From: DASPHG01 sp963849605
Lineage (GTDB): Bacteria; Actinomycetota; Thermoleophilia; Solirubrobacterales; Thermoleophilaceae
DNA length: 64,000 nt
Assembly (NCBI GenBank): GCA_963849605.1
Contig: CAWKHX010000015.1
Location: 186,001 to 250,000 of the forward strand
Direction: 5' to 3'
The position numbers and the translations under genes were made by a program. The number at the start of each line of letters is the position of its first letter. Position 1 is the stretch's first letter. This document shows, piece by piece, positions 57,004 to 64,000 of the stretch. The notes under the pieces are model-generated. The model made no database searches, was not told the DNA's origin, and worked only from the letters and a program-made list of their open reading frames with translations.

Positions 57004-58502
57004 ACACTGCGCTCGGGCGGCTCGGGCTGATCGCGGCGGCGCTGCTCGCGGCCGCCGCGGTGCTCGCGGAGCGGCCGAAGCTGCGCGCATGGGCGATGGC
57101 GGGTGCGCTGGTGCTCACGCCCATCCTGCTGATCGTCGAGATCTACGACACGGACCAGTTCGAGACCCTGCGGGACCGCCCGGCCTTCACAACCGCGGCG
57201 GTCGGGGTCGCACTCGTCGCACTCGTCGTGCTCGCCGTCCTGATGGCCAGACGGCCGCTGCTGCTTCCGCTCCTCGCCGTCGCCGCGCTGCCGTTCCGGA
57301 TCCCGATCGAGTCCGCGGGCCAAACCGCGAACCTGCTCGTGCCGCTCTACGGCGTAATCGCGGCGGGCTCGCTCGCACAGATGCCGGCGCTGTTCCGAAA
57401 CCGGCGCCCGCCGGGGACGCAAGACCGGTCGCTGGGGATGCTGGGAGCCCTCCTACTCGGTTTCGTCGTGCTGTACGCGCTGCAGGCGACGTACGCCGAC
57501 GACGTCACCTTCGCGGCGCAGCAAGTGGTCTTCTTCTACGTCCCGTTCGCGCTGCTGTTCGGGCTGCTCGTGCGACTCGAATGGACCCCGCGTGTGTTGA
57601 AGTGGTGCCTCGGGGCCGTGCTCGTGCTCGCGCTCGCGTTCGCGCTGATCGGATTCGTCGAATACGCGACGCGCACGCTGCTGTTCAACCCGAAGGTGAT
57701 CGCGTCGAACGCGTTCGGGTCGTACTTCCGCGTCAACTCGCTCTTCTTCGACCCGAACATCTACGGGCGCTTCCTTGCCGAGGTGATGATCATGGTCGCG
57801 GCCGTGGTCGCCTGGACCTCGCGGCGGCGCGACGTGGCGCTGCTCGCGATCGCGCTGGCCGTGCTGTGGGCGGCGCTGGTGCTGACCTTCTCGCAGTCGT
57901 CGTTTGCGGCGCTGCTCGCCGGGCTCGCCGTCGTCGCCGCATTGCGGTGGAGCCTGAAGCCGGTCGCGATCATGACCGCCGTTGCGCTCTTCCTCGGCGC
58001 GATCGGCGGGGCGGTCGCCGTCGCGGTCCGAGGCGACTTCCCCAGCCCCAAGGAGATCAATCGCGCGACGGTCGGCCGCTCGAAGCTCGTAACCGGCGGC
58101 CTCGAGCTGTGGACCGAGAGGCCGCTCTGGGGCTTCGGATCAGGCTCGTTCCAGGAGGAGTACAAGCGCGAGCGGAACCTCGACCGCCCGAACGCCGTGA
58201 CGGCGTCGCACACGACGCCGGTCACGGTCGCGGCCGAGCAGGGGCTGATCGGCCTGGCGGTCTACGCCGTGCTGGTCGTCGTCGCGCTGCAGGTGCTTCT
58301 GACGAGGGCGCGGATGTCGCTGGCCCGAACCGCGATCGCGGCTGCGTTCGCCGCGCTCGTGGTGCACACCTTCTTCTACGCCGCCTTCCTGGAGGACCCG
58401 ACGACGTGGGTCCTGCTGGCAGCCGGCATGGCGCTGGCCGCCGGTCAGAGCTCCTCGGCCGTCAGCTCGTCGTCCTCGTTCACCTGGAGGAAGCGGGTGT
58501 AG
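56982..58502 (+). CDS. O-antigen ligase-like / polymerase-type membrane protein
   Basis: A 506-residue multi-pass membrane protein of about 12 segments. The late loop with SNAFGSYFRVNSLFFDPNIYGRFLAEVMIM and then TFSQSSFAALLAGLAVVAALRW and ELWTERPLWGFGSGSFQEEY is typical of the Wzy/WaaL (O-antigen ligase) family, in which this loop catalyses glycan transfer. The ATG at 56982 begins MDASAPLDTALGRL. Its 3' end overlaps the ABC ATPase gene on the other strand by 58 bp. It could transfer or polymerise a glycan exported by the adjacent ABC transporter. Confidence 0.85.
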   Translation: MDASAPLDTALGRLGLIAAALLAAAAVLAERPKLRAWAMAGALVLTPILLIVEIYDTDQFETLRDRPAFTTAAVGVALVALVVLAVLMARRPLLLPLLAVAALPFRIPIESAGQTANLLVPLYGVIAAGSLAQMPALFRNRRPPGTQDRSLGMLGALLLGFVVLYALQATYADDVTFAAQQVVFFYVPFALLFGLLVRLEWTPRVLKWCLGAVLVLALAFALIGFVEYATRTLLFNPKVIASNAFGSYFRVNSLFFDPNIYGRFLAEVMIMVAAVVAWTSRRRDVALLAIALAVLWAALVLTFSQSSFAALLAGLAVVAALRWSLKPVAIMTAVALFLGAIGGAVAVAVRGDFPSPKEINRATVGRSKLVTGGLELWTERPLWGFGSGSFQEEYKRERNLDRPNAVTASHTTPVTVAAEQGLIGLAVYAVLVVVALQVLLTRARMSLARTAIAAAFAALVVHTFFYAAFLEDPTTWVLLAAGMALAAGQSSSAVSSSSSFTWRKRV

Positions 58503-59257
58503 TGGCGCACGACCTCCCGGGAGCGGTCCTTCATCACGACCTCGCCCCTGTGCAGCCATAGCGCGCGGTCGCACAGCTTCTTCACGGTGCCCATCGCGTG
58601 CGTGACCAGGAGGATCGTGCGGTCCTCGCCGCACAGCTCCTGCATCCGCTCGAACGACTTCTTCTTGAACCGCGCGTCGCCGACTGACAGCGCCTCGTCG
58701 ATCACGAGGATGTCGGGGTCCATGCATACGGCCACCGCAAAGGCGAGCCGCCCGTACATGCCGGACGAGTAGGTGCGCATCGGCATGTCCATGAAGTCCT
58801 CGAGCTCCGCGAACTCGACGATCTCGTCGTACTTGTCATCCATCTCCTCGCGCGTGAGGCCGGCGGCGAGGCCGCCCAGCACGACGTTCTCGCGCCCCGT
58901 GAGCTCCTTGTTGAAGCCGACGCCCAGCGCGAGCAGCGTGCTCACCCTGCCCTTCACCTCGATCCTGCCCTCGGACGGCGGCAGGATCCCCGTGACGGCG
59001 CGCATGAGTGTCGACTTGCCGGCGCCGTTGGCGCCGATGACACCGTAGACGTGGCCGCGCTTGATCCGGAAGTTGACCTTCTTCAGCGCCTCGACCTCAC
59101 GCACGACCCGCTCGCGGCGGCCCAGGCGCCTGAGCGTGTTCTGCAGCGTCGGCGTGCCCTCCACCGAGGTGCGGTACGTCACCGACACGTCGTCCACGAC
59201 GATGCTGTAGCCGTCGTCGACGCTGTAGCCGTTCTCAGAGCCGGACGGCAAGTTCAC
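58445..59257 (-). CDS. ABC transporter ATP-binding subunit, TagH/Wzt type
   Basis: A 270-residue ABC ATPase. Walker A is GANGAGKSTL, the signature is YSSGMYGRLAFAVAV and Walker B is ILVIDEALSVGDARFKKK, the pattern of polysaccharide/teichoic acid exporters (RfbB, KpsT, TagH). The C-terminal carbohydrate-binding extension seen in long Wzt proteins is absent. Export of the polymer is thus of the short type. The start overlaps the permease gene by 23 bp. Its end overlaps the O-antigen ligase gene. Confidence 0.92.
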   Translation of the reverse strand: MNLPSGSENGYSVDDGYSIVVDDVSVTYRTSVEGTPTLQNTLRRLGRRERVVREVEALKKVNFRIKRGHVYGVIGANGAGKSTLMRAVTGILPPSEGRIEVKGRVSTLLALGVGFNKELTGRENVVLGGLAAGLTREEMDDKYDEIVEFAELEDFMDMPMRTYSSGMYGRLAFAVAVCMDPDILVIDEALSVGDARFKKKSFERMQELCGEDRTILLVTHAMGTVKKLCDRALWLHRGEVVMKDRSREVVRHYTRFLQVNEDDELTAEEL

Positions 59258-60182
59258 GCTCCCTCGAGATGAAGAACAGGACGCCGAGGAAGAAGAGGCC
59301 GACGGCCCACGCGAGCCCAGCGAAGAACACGATCGGATCGGGAAGCTCGGCGTGGTCCACCGTCGAGCTCAGCGCCCTGATGATCGGCGCCATCGGGTTG
59401 AGCCACATGAAGACACCTAGGCCGCGGTCGGTCGCCTGGTCCGCCGTGTAGAGGATCGGCGTCGTATAGAGCCAGATCCTCAGCACGTGCGGAAGGAAGT
59501 TCGAGAGGTCGCGGAAGTAGACCTGCAACGCGGCGACGAGGCACGAGACGCCGGTGGCGATCAGCAGCGTGACGCCGACGATCGGGATCACGAAAAGCGT
59601 CGCCCAGCCGAACGGGACTCCGATGGCCAGGTGGATGATGGCGGCGATCGGGACGGTCGGCAGGAAGCGCCGGAACGCCCATACGACGGATGACAACGGA
59701 AGCAGCACGCGCGGGAACGCCGTATTGAGGATCAGCTTGCCGCCCCCGACGATCGAGTTGGCGCCCTGCTGAACGGACTGCGAGAAGAGGTGGAAGAGGA
59801 ACAGCGCCGCGACCAGGTGGGCGAAGAAGTCCGCGCCGCGGCTGCCGCCGCGGATGACCATGACGAGCAGGAAGTACACGCACGCCATGAGCAGCGGCGT
59901 GATGATCAGCCACAGCTGGCCCAGCGTGGTGTCGTAGTGCTTCGCGCGCAGCTTCGTCTTGGACAGCTGCAGGGCAAACTGCCGCCGCCGCCAGACCTCG
60001 CGGAGGTACGGGCGCATCGGCGGCAAACCCGCGTGGAACGGCTCGTAGACGTGGTAGTTGCCGGTGTAGTCGTCGCTGTCGAGCCGCGGCTTGCCGTTGC
60101 TCGCCTGCGACGAGGCGTCCTCCGCGGGCTGCGGCAGCTCCTCGTCCGTGCGCTGGACCATCTGCTCGGACATCGCGGTCAA
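59235..60182 (-). CDS. ABC-2 polysaccharide/teichoic acid export permease, TagG/Wzm type
   Basis: A 315-residue integral membrane protein. LREVWRRRQFALQLSKTKLRAKHYDTTLGQLWLIITPLLMACVYFLLVMVI is a typical N-terminus of TagG/Wzm permeases. Six hydrophobic segments are seen; FLPHVLRIWLYTTPILYTADQ and FMWLNPMAPIIRALSSTVDH are conserved. An N-terminal cytosolic, acidic segment of 40 residues precedes it. The gene starts 16 bp after the glycosyltransferase gene. It works with the ATPase at 58445. Confidence 0.92.
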   Translation of the reverse strand: MTAMSEQMVQRTDEELPQPAEDASSQASNGKPRLDSDDYTGNYHVYEPFHAGLPPMRPYLREVWRRRQFALQLSKTKLRAKHYDTTLGQLWLIITPLLMACVYFLLVMVIRGGSRGADFFAHLVAALFLFHLFSQSVQQGANSIVGGGKLILNTAFPRVLLPLSSVVWAFRRFLPTVPIAAIIHLAIGVPFGWATLFVIPIVGVTLLIATGVSCLVAALQVYFRDLSNFLPHVLRIWLYTTPILYTADQATDRGLGVFMWLNPMAPIIRALSSTVDHAELPDPIVFFAGLAWAVGLFFLGVLFFISRERELAVRL

Positions 60183-60198
60183 TGTAGTGATTGCGGTG

Positions 60199-61062
60199 TT
60201 AGATCACGGGCGGTCGCCCGGCGCGCGTCATCCGCCAGAGCGTCCGCGCGCTCAGCGGCCGGCGCGTGCCGCACGGCTCGCGCATCCCGTCGCGCACGCC
60301 GCGCACGACCGCCCGAGCATCCTCTCTGGACCGGACGCGAAAGCCGCCGCGCAGCGCGAAGACGCTCGCATACACGACGGCGAGCGGGATCGGCAGGTGC
60401 CTGCGCGCGAGCCACACACGGTTGCGCTGTCCGTAGTAGAGCGAGTAAGCGTGCCTCGCCGGCACCGGGCGCGGCTGGGGGTGCAGCACCCCGATCTCGC
60501 CTGCGTACCCGACGCGGTAGCCCGCGTCCATCACGCGCCACGCGAGGTCGATGCCCTCGTGCACGTAGCGGAACTCCGCCGGCCAGCCGCCGACCTCGTC
60601 GAAGAGGGTGTGCCGGATCGCGACCGCGCCCTCCCAGACCGCGGTCAGGTCGCCGCTCTTCGTGCGGTCGCCGGTGCGCAGCCGCGGCAGCCAGTCGCGC
60701 GGCGGCTCGCCGCCCTCGAGCGGATCGACCCTGAGCTGCAGCAGGCCGAGGCCCGCGTCGGCACGAAAGCGGTCGGCGACCCCCGCGAGCGCATCCGGGT
60801 CGGCGAGGCTCGCGTCGTCGTCGAGGAAGAAGACGAGCTCGCCGCGAGCCTCCGCTGCGCCGGCGTTGCGGCCGGCCGGGATGCCGTGATCCTCCGGCAG
60901 GCCGAGCGCGCGCACGCCGTCGGGAAGACCCTCGGGCTCCCAGCCGTTTCCAACGACGACGATGTCGAGCTCGGCGCCACGCTGGGCGAGCACCGAGTCG
61001 AGCGCACGACGCAGCTCGTCCGGCCGCCGGCCCGTGGTCAGCACCACGCATCCGATCGTCAT
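60199..61062 (-). CDS. Family-2-type glycosyltransferase
   Basis: A 287-residue GT-A-fold protein. MTIGCVVLTTGRRPDELRRALDSVL is the typical N-terminus. The DXD-like acidic site is FFLDDDASLADPD; the acceptor-site segment is AVWEGAVAIRHTLFDEVGGWPAEFRYVHEGIDLAWRVMDAGYRVGY. The likely role is transfer of a sugar to a growing polymer or lipid. ATG at 61062 overlaps the CDP-alcohol phosphotransferase stop by 4 nt (ATGA), supporting a coupled operon. Confidence 0.88.
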   Translation of the reverse strand: MTIGCVVLTTGRRPDELRRALDSVLAQRGAELDIVVVGNGWEPEGLPDGVRALGLPEDHGIPAGRNAGAAEARGELVFFLDDDASLADPDALAGVADRFRADAGLGLLQLRVDPLEGGEPPRDWLPRLRTGDRTKSGDLTAVWEGAVAIRHTLFDEVGGWPAEFRYVHEGIDLAWRVMDAGYRVGYAGEIGVLHPQPRPVPARHAYSLYYGQRNRVWLARRHLPIPLAVVYASVFALRGGFRVRSREDARAVVRGVRDGMREPCGTRRPLSARTLWRMTRAGRPPVI

Positions 61063-61796
61063 CGCAACCGGTCGGACGTGAGAATCGCGGCGAGGTGGCC
61101 GAGCGCCGTGATCGCGGCGACCGGGATGAGCACGACCAGGAGCTCGTCCGTCAGGCCTGCGATCTCCGCGATCAGCGCGAGCAGCGTGAACTCCATCGCG
61201 ACGAACGCGCGATAGAAGGGCACGAAGCGAAAGGCCCGCCGCAGCGAGCGCAGCACGCCGCCGCGCGGCGCCGCAACCTCGCGCCGGTCCTCGGCCGGCG
61301 GCTTCCCGCTCTCGGCCCGCGCGACGTGCACGAGTGCAGTCTCGGACTTGATCAGCAGCACGAGCACCGCCAGGACGAGCCCGAGCGTCACGTCGTCGGC
61401 GCGGATGCCGAGCGCGATCGGGAGCGCGGCCTCGGTCACGTAGTGGCCGATGCGGTCGAGGTAGATGCCGCGCGGCGACGAACGTCCCTGCCAGCGCGCG
61501 ACCTCCCCGTCGGAGCAGTCGAGCAGGATCTGGAGCTGGATCAGGAGGACCGCCCCGATCGCGGGCAGCAGCCCGTCGAAGCTGAGGACCGCTGCCGCCG
61601 CCACCCCTGTGAGGACGAACAGCCACGTCACGGCGTCCGGCGACAGGCCGAGACGCAGGAAGAGCCGCGTCGCATACGGCGAGAGGCGGCGGATGTAGAG
61701 GCGGCCGGCCCAGTGCTCGCCGCTGTTGCGCTCGAAGATCTGAGGCGGTTGGGTGGCCGCCCTCAGCTCAGCGATCGAAGGCCGCGACGTACGCAT
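61059..61796 (-). CDS. CDP-alcohol phosphotransferase-like membrane protein
   Basis: A 245-residue protein with six predicted membrane segments. The family signature DxxDGxxAR-x8-GxxxDxxxD is present as DCSDGEVAR, then GIYLDRIGH, so the last Asp (the proposed catalytic base) is a His. LSPDAVTWLFVLTGVAAAAVL before it is typical. The enzyme would transfer a phosphoalcohol from a CDP-alcohol to a lipid or sugar acceptor. It lies between a glycerol-1-phosphate dehydrogenase gene and a glycosyltransferase gene, starting inside the former by 29 bp. Confidence 0.86.
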   Translation of the reverse strand: MRTSRPSIAELRAATQPPQIFERNSGEHWAGRLYIRRLSPYATRLFLRLGLSPDAVTWLFVLTGVAAAAVLSFDGLLPAIGAVLLIQLQILLDCSDGEVARWQGRSSPRGIYLDRIGHYVTEAALPIALGIRADDVTLGLVLAVLVLLIKSETALVHVARAESGKPPAEDRREVAAPRGGVLRSLRRAFRFVPFYRAFVAMEFTLLALIAEIAGLTDELLVVLIPVAAITALGHLAAILTSDRLR

Positions 61797-62829
61797 CGAT
61801 TCGGCTCCTCACGCCCTGCTCGTCGAGGTCGAGATGCTCGAGGATCGTGTAGCGGTCGGGGCGGGTCGCCGGCGCGCGCAGCACCGCCTGGGCGAACTGG
61901 CTCGCGTCGAGGCCGAGGTCCTGCGGCAGCCGCGGCAGGCCGTGGCGCTCGAGGCACGCGTCGATGAGACCCGCCTGCACCTCGTTGCCGCGCAGGAACG
62001 CCGTGAACAGCGCGGCGGCGCCCGCGAGCTCACCGTGGTTGGCGTCGTTGTCAGGGAAGAGCGCGTCGATCGCGTGCAGGATCTCGTGCTCGCCGCCGCT
62101 GCACGGGCGGCTCGACCCGGCCGTCGCCATCGCGAGCCCGGATAGGACCAGCGCCTCGGCCAGCGCGATCAGAAACGAGTCGTCATCGATCCCGTCCTCG
62201 CGGTGCAGCACGGCGGCGGCGGCCGTGTGCGCGAACGTGACCGCGACGCCGTCGACGGGCTCGTCGCGAGCCTGCTCGGCGAGCCGCCAGTCCGCGATCG
62301 CGGAGAGGTTCGAGACGGCGTCGCCGATGCCCGAACGGCGCATCCGCGGCTCGCTCCGGCGCACGTAGTCGAGGTCGACGACGATCGCCATCGGCATCTG
62401 CACTCCGTAGGACCCCTTGTGGCCGTTGTGGACCAGCGACGACACCGGGGACGCGATCCCGTCGTGCGCGAGGTTGGTCGCGACCCCGACCAGCGGCAGC
62501 CCCGTGAGCGTCGCCGCGTACTTCGCGACGTCGAGCGTGCGGCCGCCGCCGATGCCGACGAGCGCGTCGAAGGCGCCGCCGCGGAGCTTCTCGGCGAGCT
62601 CGCGGGCGGCGACCAGCGTCCCGCCCTCGACGGTGAAGAAGTCCGCGTTCTCGAGCTGCGGCCGAAGCGTCGCCGCAAGTTCCTCGCCCAGAACCGGGCC
62701 GACCGCTACTGCGACATGGCCTCCGCTCGATATCCGCCGGTCCGAGAGCAGCGGCGCGAGGGCCTGCACGGCGCCGGGCCCGATGTCGATCGCGAGCGGC
62801 GTCGCGACCATGCGGCTCAGTAGCGGCAC
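61768..62829 (-). CDS. sn-Glycerol-1-phosphate dehydrogenase-type enzyme
   Basis: A 353-residue member of the iron-containing alcohol dehydrogenase superfamily, nearest to archaeal G1PDH/AraM. The NAD-binding GIGGGRTLDVAKYAA and VGVATNLAHDGIASPVSSL (G1PDH: PTxxxHDGIASP) are diagnostic. Metal ligands are probably Asp in SGIGDAVSN, His in CSGGEHEILHA and His in ANHGELAG. It should reduce dihydroxyacetone phosphate to sn-glycerol-1-phosphate, the enantiomer used by archaeal lipids. GTG at 62829 is chosen because GGGAGG precedes it by 4 bp; ATG 62811 is an alternative. It overlaps the cytidylyltransferase gene by 13 bp. Confidence 0.88.
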   Translation of the reverse strand: MPLLSRMVATPLAIDIGPGAVQALAPLLSDRRISSGGHVAVAVGPVLGEELAATLRPQLENADFFTVEGGTLVAARELAEKLRGGAFDALVGIGGGRTLDVAKYAATLTGLPLVGVATNLAHDGIASPVSSLVHNGHKGSYGVQMPMAIVVDLDYVRRSEPRMRRSGIGDAVSNLSAIADWRLAEQARDEPVDGVAVTFAHTAAAAVLHREDGIDDDSFLIALAEALVLSGLAMATAGSSRPCSGGEHEILHAIDALFPDNDANHGELAGAAALFTAFLRGNEVQAGLIDACLERHGLPRLPQDLGLDASQFAQAVLRAPATRPDRYTILEHLDLDEQGVRSRIDAYVAAFDR

Positions 62830-63548
62830 GCAACCTCCCGCGCGCGCGCGAGATCGTCGTGATCGTCCACCTCGACCCAGTCGACCTGCCCGATCGGGGC
62901 GATCCCGATGCGACCGCCGCGATCGGCGAACTCCTGGTAGCCGTCCTCGTAGTACAGATCGGGGTCCCGCTTCCACGTGGCCTCGAGCGAATCAGCGAGC
63001 GGGTCCGTCGCCTCCGCCTCGATCAGCGTGACGCCGATGTACTCGCCCCGCGCCGTCGACGGTTCGAGCGCCTTGTTGATCCGGTCCATGAACCCGTCGT
63101 CGGTCACGTGGAGCTTCATCTCCTCCTCGCCGAGAGCCTTCTCGGTATCCGCCGCAAGCACGATGGCAGGCCCGCGTGCGGCGAGAACGGTCTCCTCGAC
63201 GCTCGCCGGGTGAACAGTGTCGCCGTTGACGAGGATGGCTCCGCCGCGCAGCTGCTCGCGCGCGATCCACAGCGAGTACGCGTTGTTCCACTCCTCCGCC
63301 TTGTCGTTGAAGACGAGCTCGAGGTTGACCCCGTGGTCCTTTTCGAGCGCCTGCTTGCGCTCGTCGATCCGGTGCGCGGCGAAGCCCGTGACTACGGCCA
63401 CGTCGTCGAGCCCCGCGCGCTTGAGGTTGGCTAGCGCGATGTCGAGGATGGTGCGCTCGCCGTCCACCGGCAGCAGCGTCTTCGGCAGGTCATCGGTGAG
63501 CGGCTGCAGGCGCCGGCCGGCACCCGCAGCCAGGACGAGCCCGATCAA
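62817..63548 (-). CDS. LicC-like nucleotidyltransferase (probable CTP:phosphoalcohol cytidylyltransferase)
   Basis: A 243-residue nucleotidyltransferase. The N-terminal motif is LVLAAGAGRRLQPLTDDLPKTLLPV. NDKAEEWNNAYSLWIAREQL corresponds to the NPxYxxxNNxxSL segment of phosphocholine/inositol-phosphate cytidylyltransferases, and ILVNGDTVHP is the metal-binding NxD region. It would make a CDP-alcohol, here plausibly CDP-glycerol from the dehydrogenase product. The start is TTG at 63548, overlapping the upstream stop (TTGA), with GAGGGGGA just before it. No ATG or GTG lies near. Confidence 0.85.
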   Translation of the reverse strand: MIGLVLAAGAGRRLQPLTDDLPKTLLPVDGERTILDIALANLKRAGLDDVAVVTGFAAHRIDERKQALEKDHGVNLELVFNDKAEEWNNAYSLWIAREQLRGGAILVNGDTVHPASVEETVLAARGPAIVLAADTEKALGEEEMKLHVTDDGFMDRINKALEPSTARGEYIGVTLIEAEATDPLADSLEATWKRDPDLYYEDGYQEFADRGGRIGIAPIGQVDWVEVDDHDDLARAREVACRY

Positions 63549-64000
63549 TCCCCCTCGTCCTCCTCGTCCTCGTAGATCGAGACCGGCGCGGCGGACTGGC
63601 GCGCCCACGATGCGACGCACTCGGTGACGAGGACAACCGCGAGGACTCCGGCGAGCACGAACAGCGCCGCGGGCAGGGCGTCCGCCGCGAGCAGGAGCGT
63701 TACGAGGACGAGCCGCCCGTCCCAGCCGCCGAGCAGCACGTCGAGCCACGCGGCGGGCGGCTTCCCCTGGAAGCGCGCGCGGTAGACGAGGTCGTAGTGC
63801 CGGAACGCGAGCACCGCGATCAGTGCGAACGCACCGGCGGACGACGACTCGCCGACGGTGGAGCCGATCCAGATCAGGCTGCCGTACTCGCCGACGCGCA
63901 CGACGCCCGGCAGCGCCCAGGCGAAGCGATCGGTGTGCGGCCTTCCGCTCGAGATGCCGGCCCAGAGGATGAACCAGGCGATCGCCGCAGCGACCGTGCC
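63545..64000 (-). CDS. C-terminal part of an integral membrane protein (5' end off window)
   Basis: The frame enters from the right edge (first visible residues GTVAAAIAWFILWAG) and runs about 151 residues. It has three to four hydrophobic segments (FALIAVLAFRHYDLVY, LVLVTLLLAADALPAALFVLAGVLAVVLVTECVASW) and an acidic end (YEDEEDEGD). The pattern looks like the C-terminal membrane domain (DUF5941-like) attached to CDP-alcohol phosphotransferases in actinobacteria, but the catalytic part is outside the window. The stop overlaps the cytidylyltransferase start by 3 nt. Confidence 0.6.
   Translation of the reverse strand, partial: GTVAAAIAWFILWAGISSGRPHTDRFAWALPGVVRVGEYGSLIWIGSTVGESSSAGAFALIAVLAFRHYDLVYRARFQGKPPAAWLDVLLGGWDGRLVLVTLLLAADALPAALFVLAGVLAVVLVTECVASWARQSAAPVSIYEDEEDEGD

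Overview
The window is very GC-rich bacterial DNA with tightly packed genes, many GTG/TTG starts and frequent 4-nt stop/start overlaps. A PafB/PafC-type WYL regulator, a PAC2 protein, an F420/PPOX-type enzyme, FdxA ferredoxin, an Lhr helicase, a TagGH/Wzm-Wzt-type exporter and CIRCE-controlled groESL point to an actinobacterium. The overall character (secreted hydrolases, degenerate nucleotidyltransferases) suggests the deep-branching Thermoleophilia/Solirubrobacterales, but that rank is inference. There is no prophage, transposase or CRISPR array, and no gene-free stretch longer than about 300 bases.

Layout. 1-1800: edge of a secreted nuclease-like gene, a SnoaL-like protein, glyoxalase I and a secreted Asp-rich repeat protein. 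1887-2118: tRNA-Phe(GAA) followed by a 78-bp tandem repeat that re-copies the tRNA 3' end. 2180-9635: three large secreted hydrolases in a row (X-Pro/CocE type, M14 carboxypeptidase, penicillin-acylase type). 9794-12100: a degenerate GGDEF + HD-GYP membrane protein. 12077-17270 (minus): ECF sigma factor, ceramidase-like secreted protein, alpha/beta hydrolase and GNAT, probably one operon, divergent from a BTAD/SARP-type regulator. 18690-27759: a degenerate RmlA-like protein, a frameshifted SDR, a YhaM-type exonuclease, a fused PafBC-like regulator, a PPOX enzyme, then rmlA-rmlD-rmlB (dTDP-rhamnose, no rmlC) coupled to an ABC ATPase. 27743-30658: S8 protease (minus), ABC-2 permease and stand-alone HD-GYP.

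30655-42695: family-5-like uracil-DNA glycosylase, Lhr helicase, GDPD, ECF sigma/DUF4349 pair, Crp, Pcm, Nudix, ASCH-like protein, and groES-groEL behind two tandem CIRCE operators, ended by a clear terminator. 42754-53364: NmrA-like and sulfite-oxidase-like pair, FdxA, Mrp ATPase, a very basic Ala/Lys/Arg protein with a Crp/GlxR-like palindrome upstream, a zinc metalloprotease divergent from a UvrD/PD-(D/E)XK helicase-nuclease, PAC2, DUF6458-like and a cytochrome P450. 53464-58502: secreted metallophosphoesterase (3' frameshift), FlgD-Ig membrane protein and O-antigen-ligase-like protein.

58445-64000 (minus) is the most interesting part. It is a translationally coupled operon: a membrane protein running off the edge, a LicC-like cytidylyltransferase, an archaeal-type sn-glycerol-1-phosphate dehydrogenase, a CDP-alcohol phosphotransferase with an altered last catalytic residue, a GT2 glycosyltransferase, and an ABC-2 polymer exporter. 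Together they could make CDP-glycerol from sn-glycerol-1-phosphate, transfer it to a lipid or glycan, and export the product. This pathway is inferred, not shown. Three genes (11985-11990, about 20170 and about 55114) look as if a single base is missing or extra; these may be real lesions or assembly errors.
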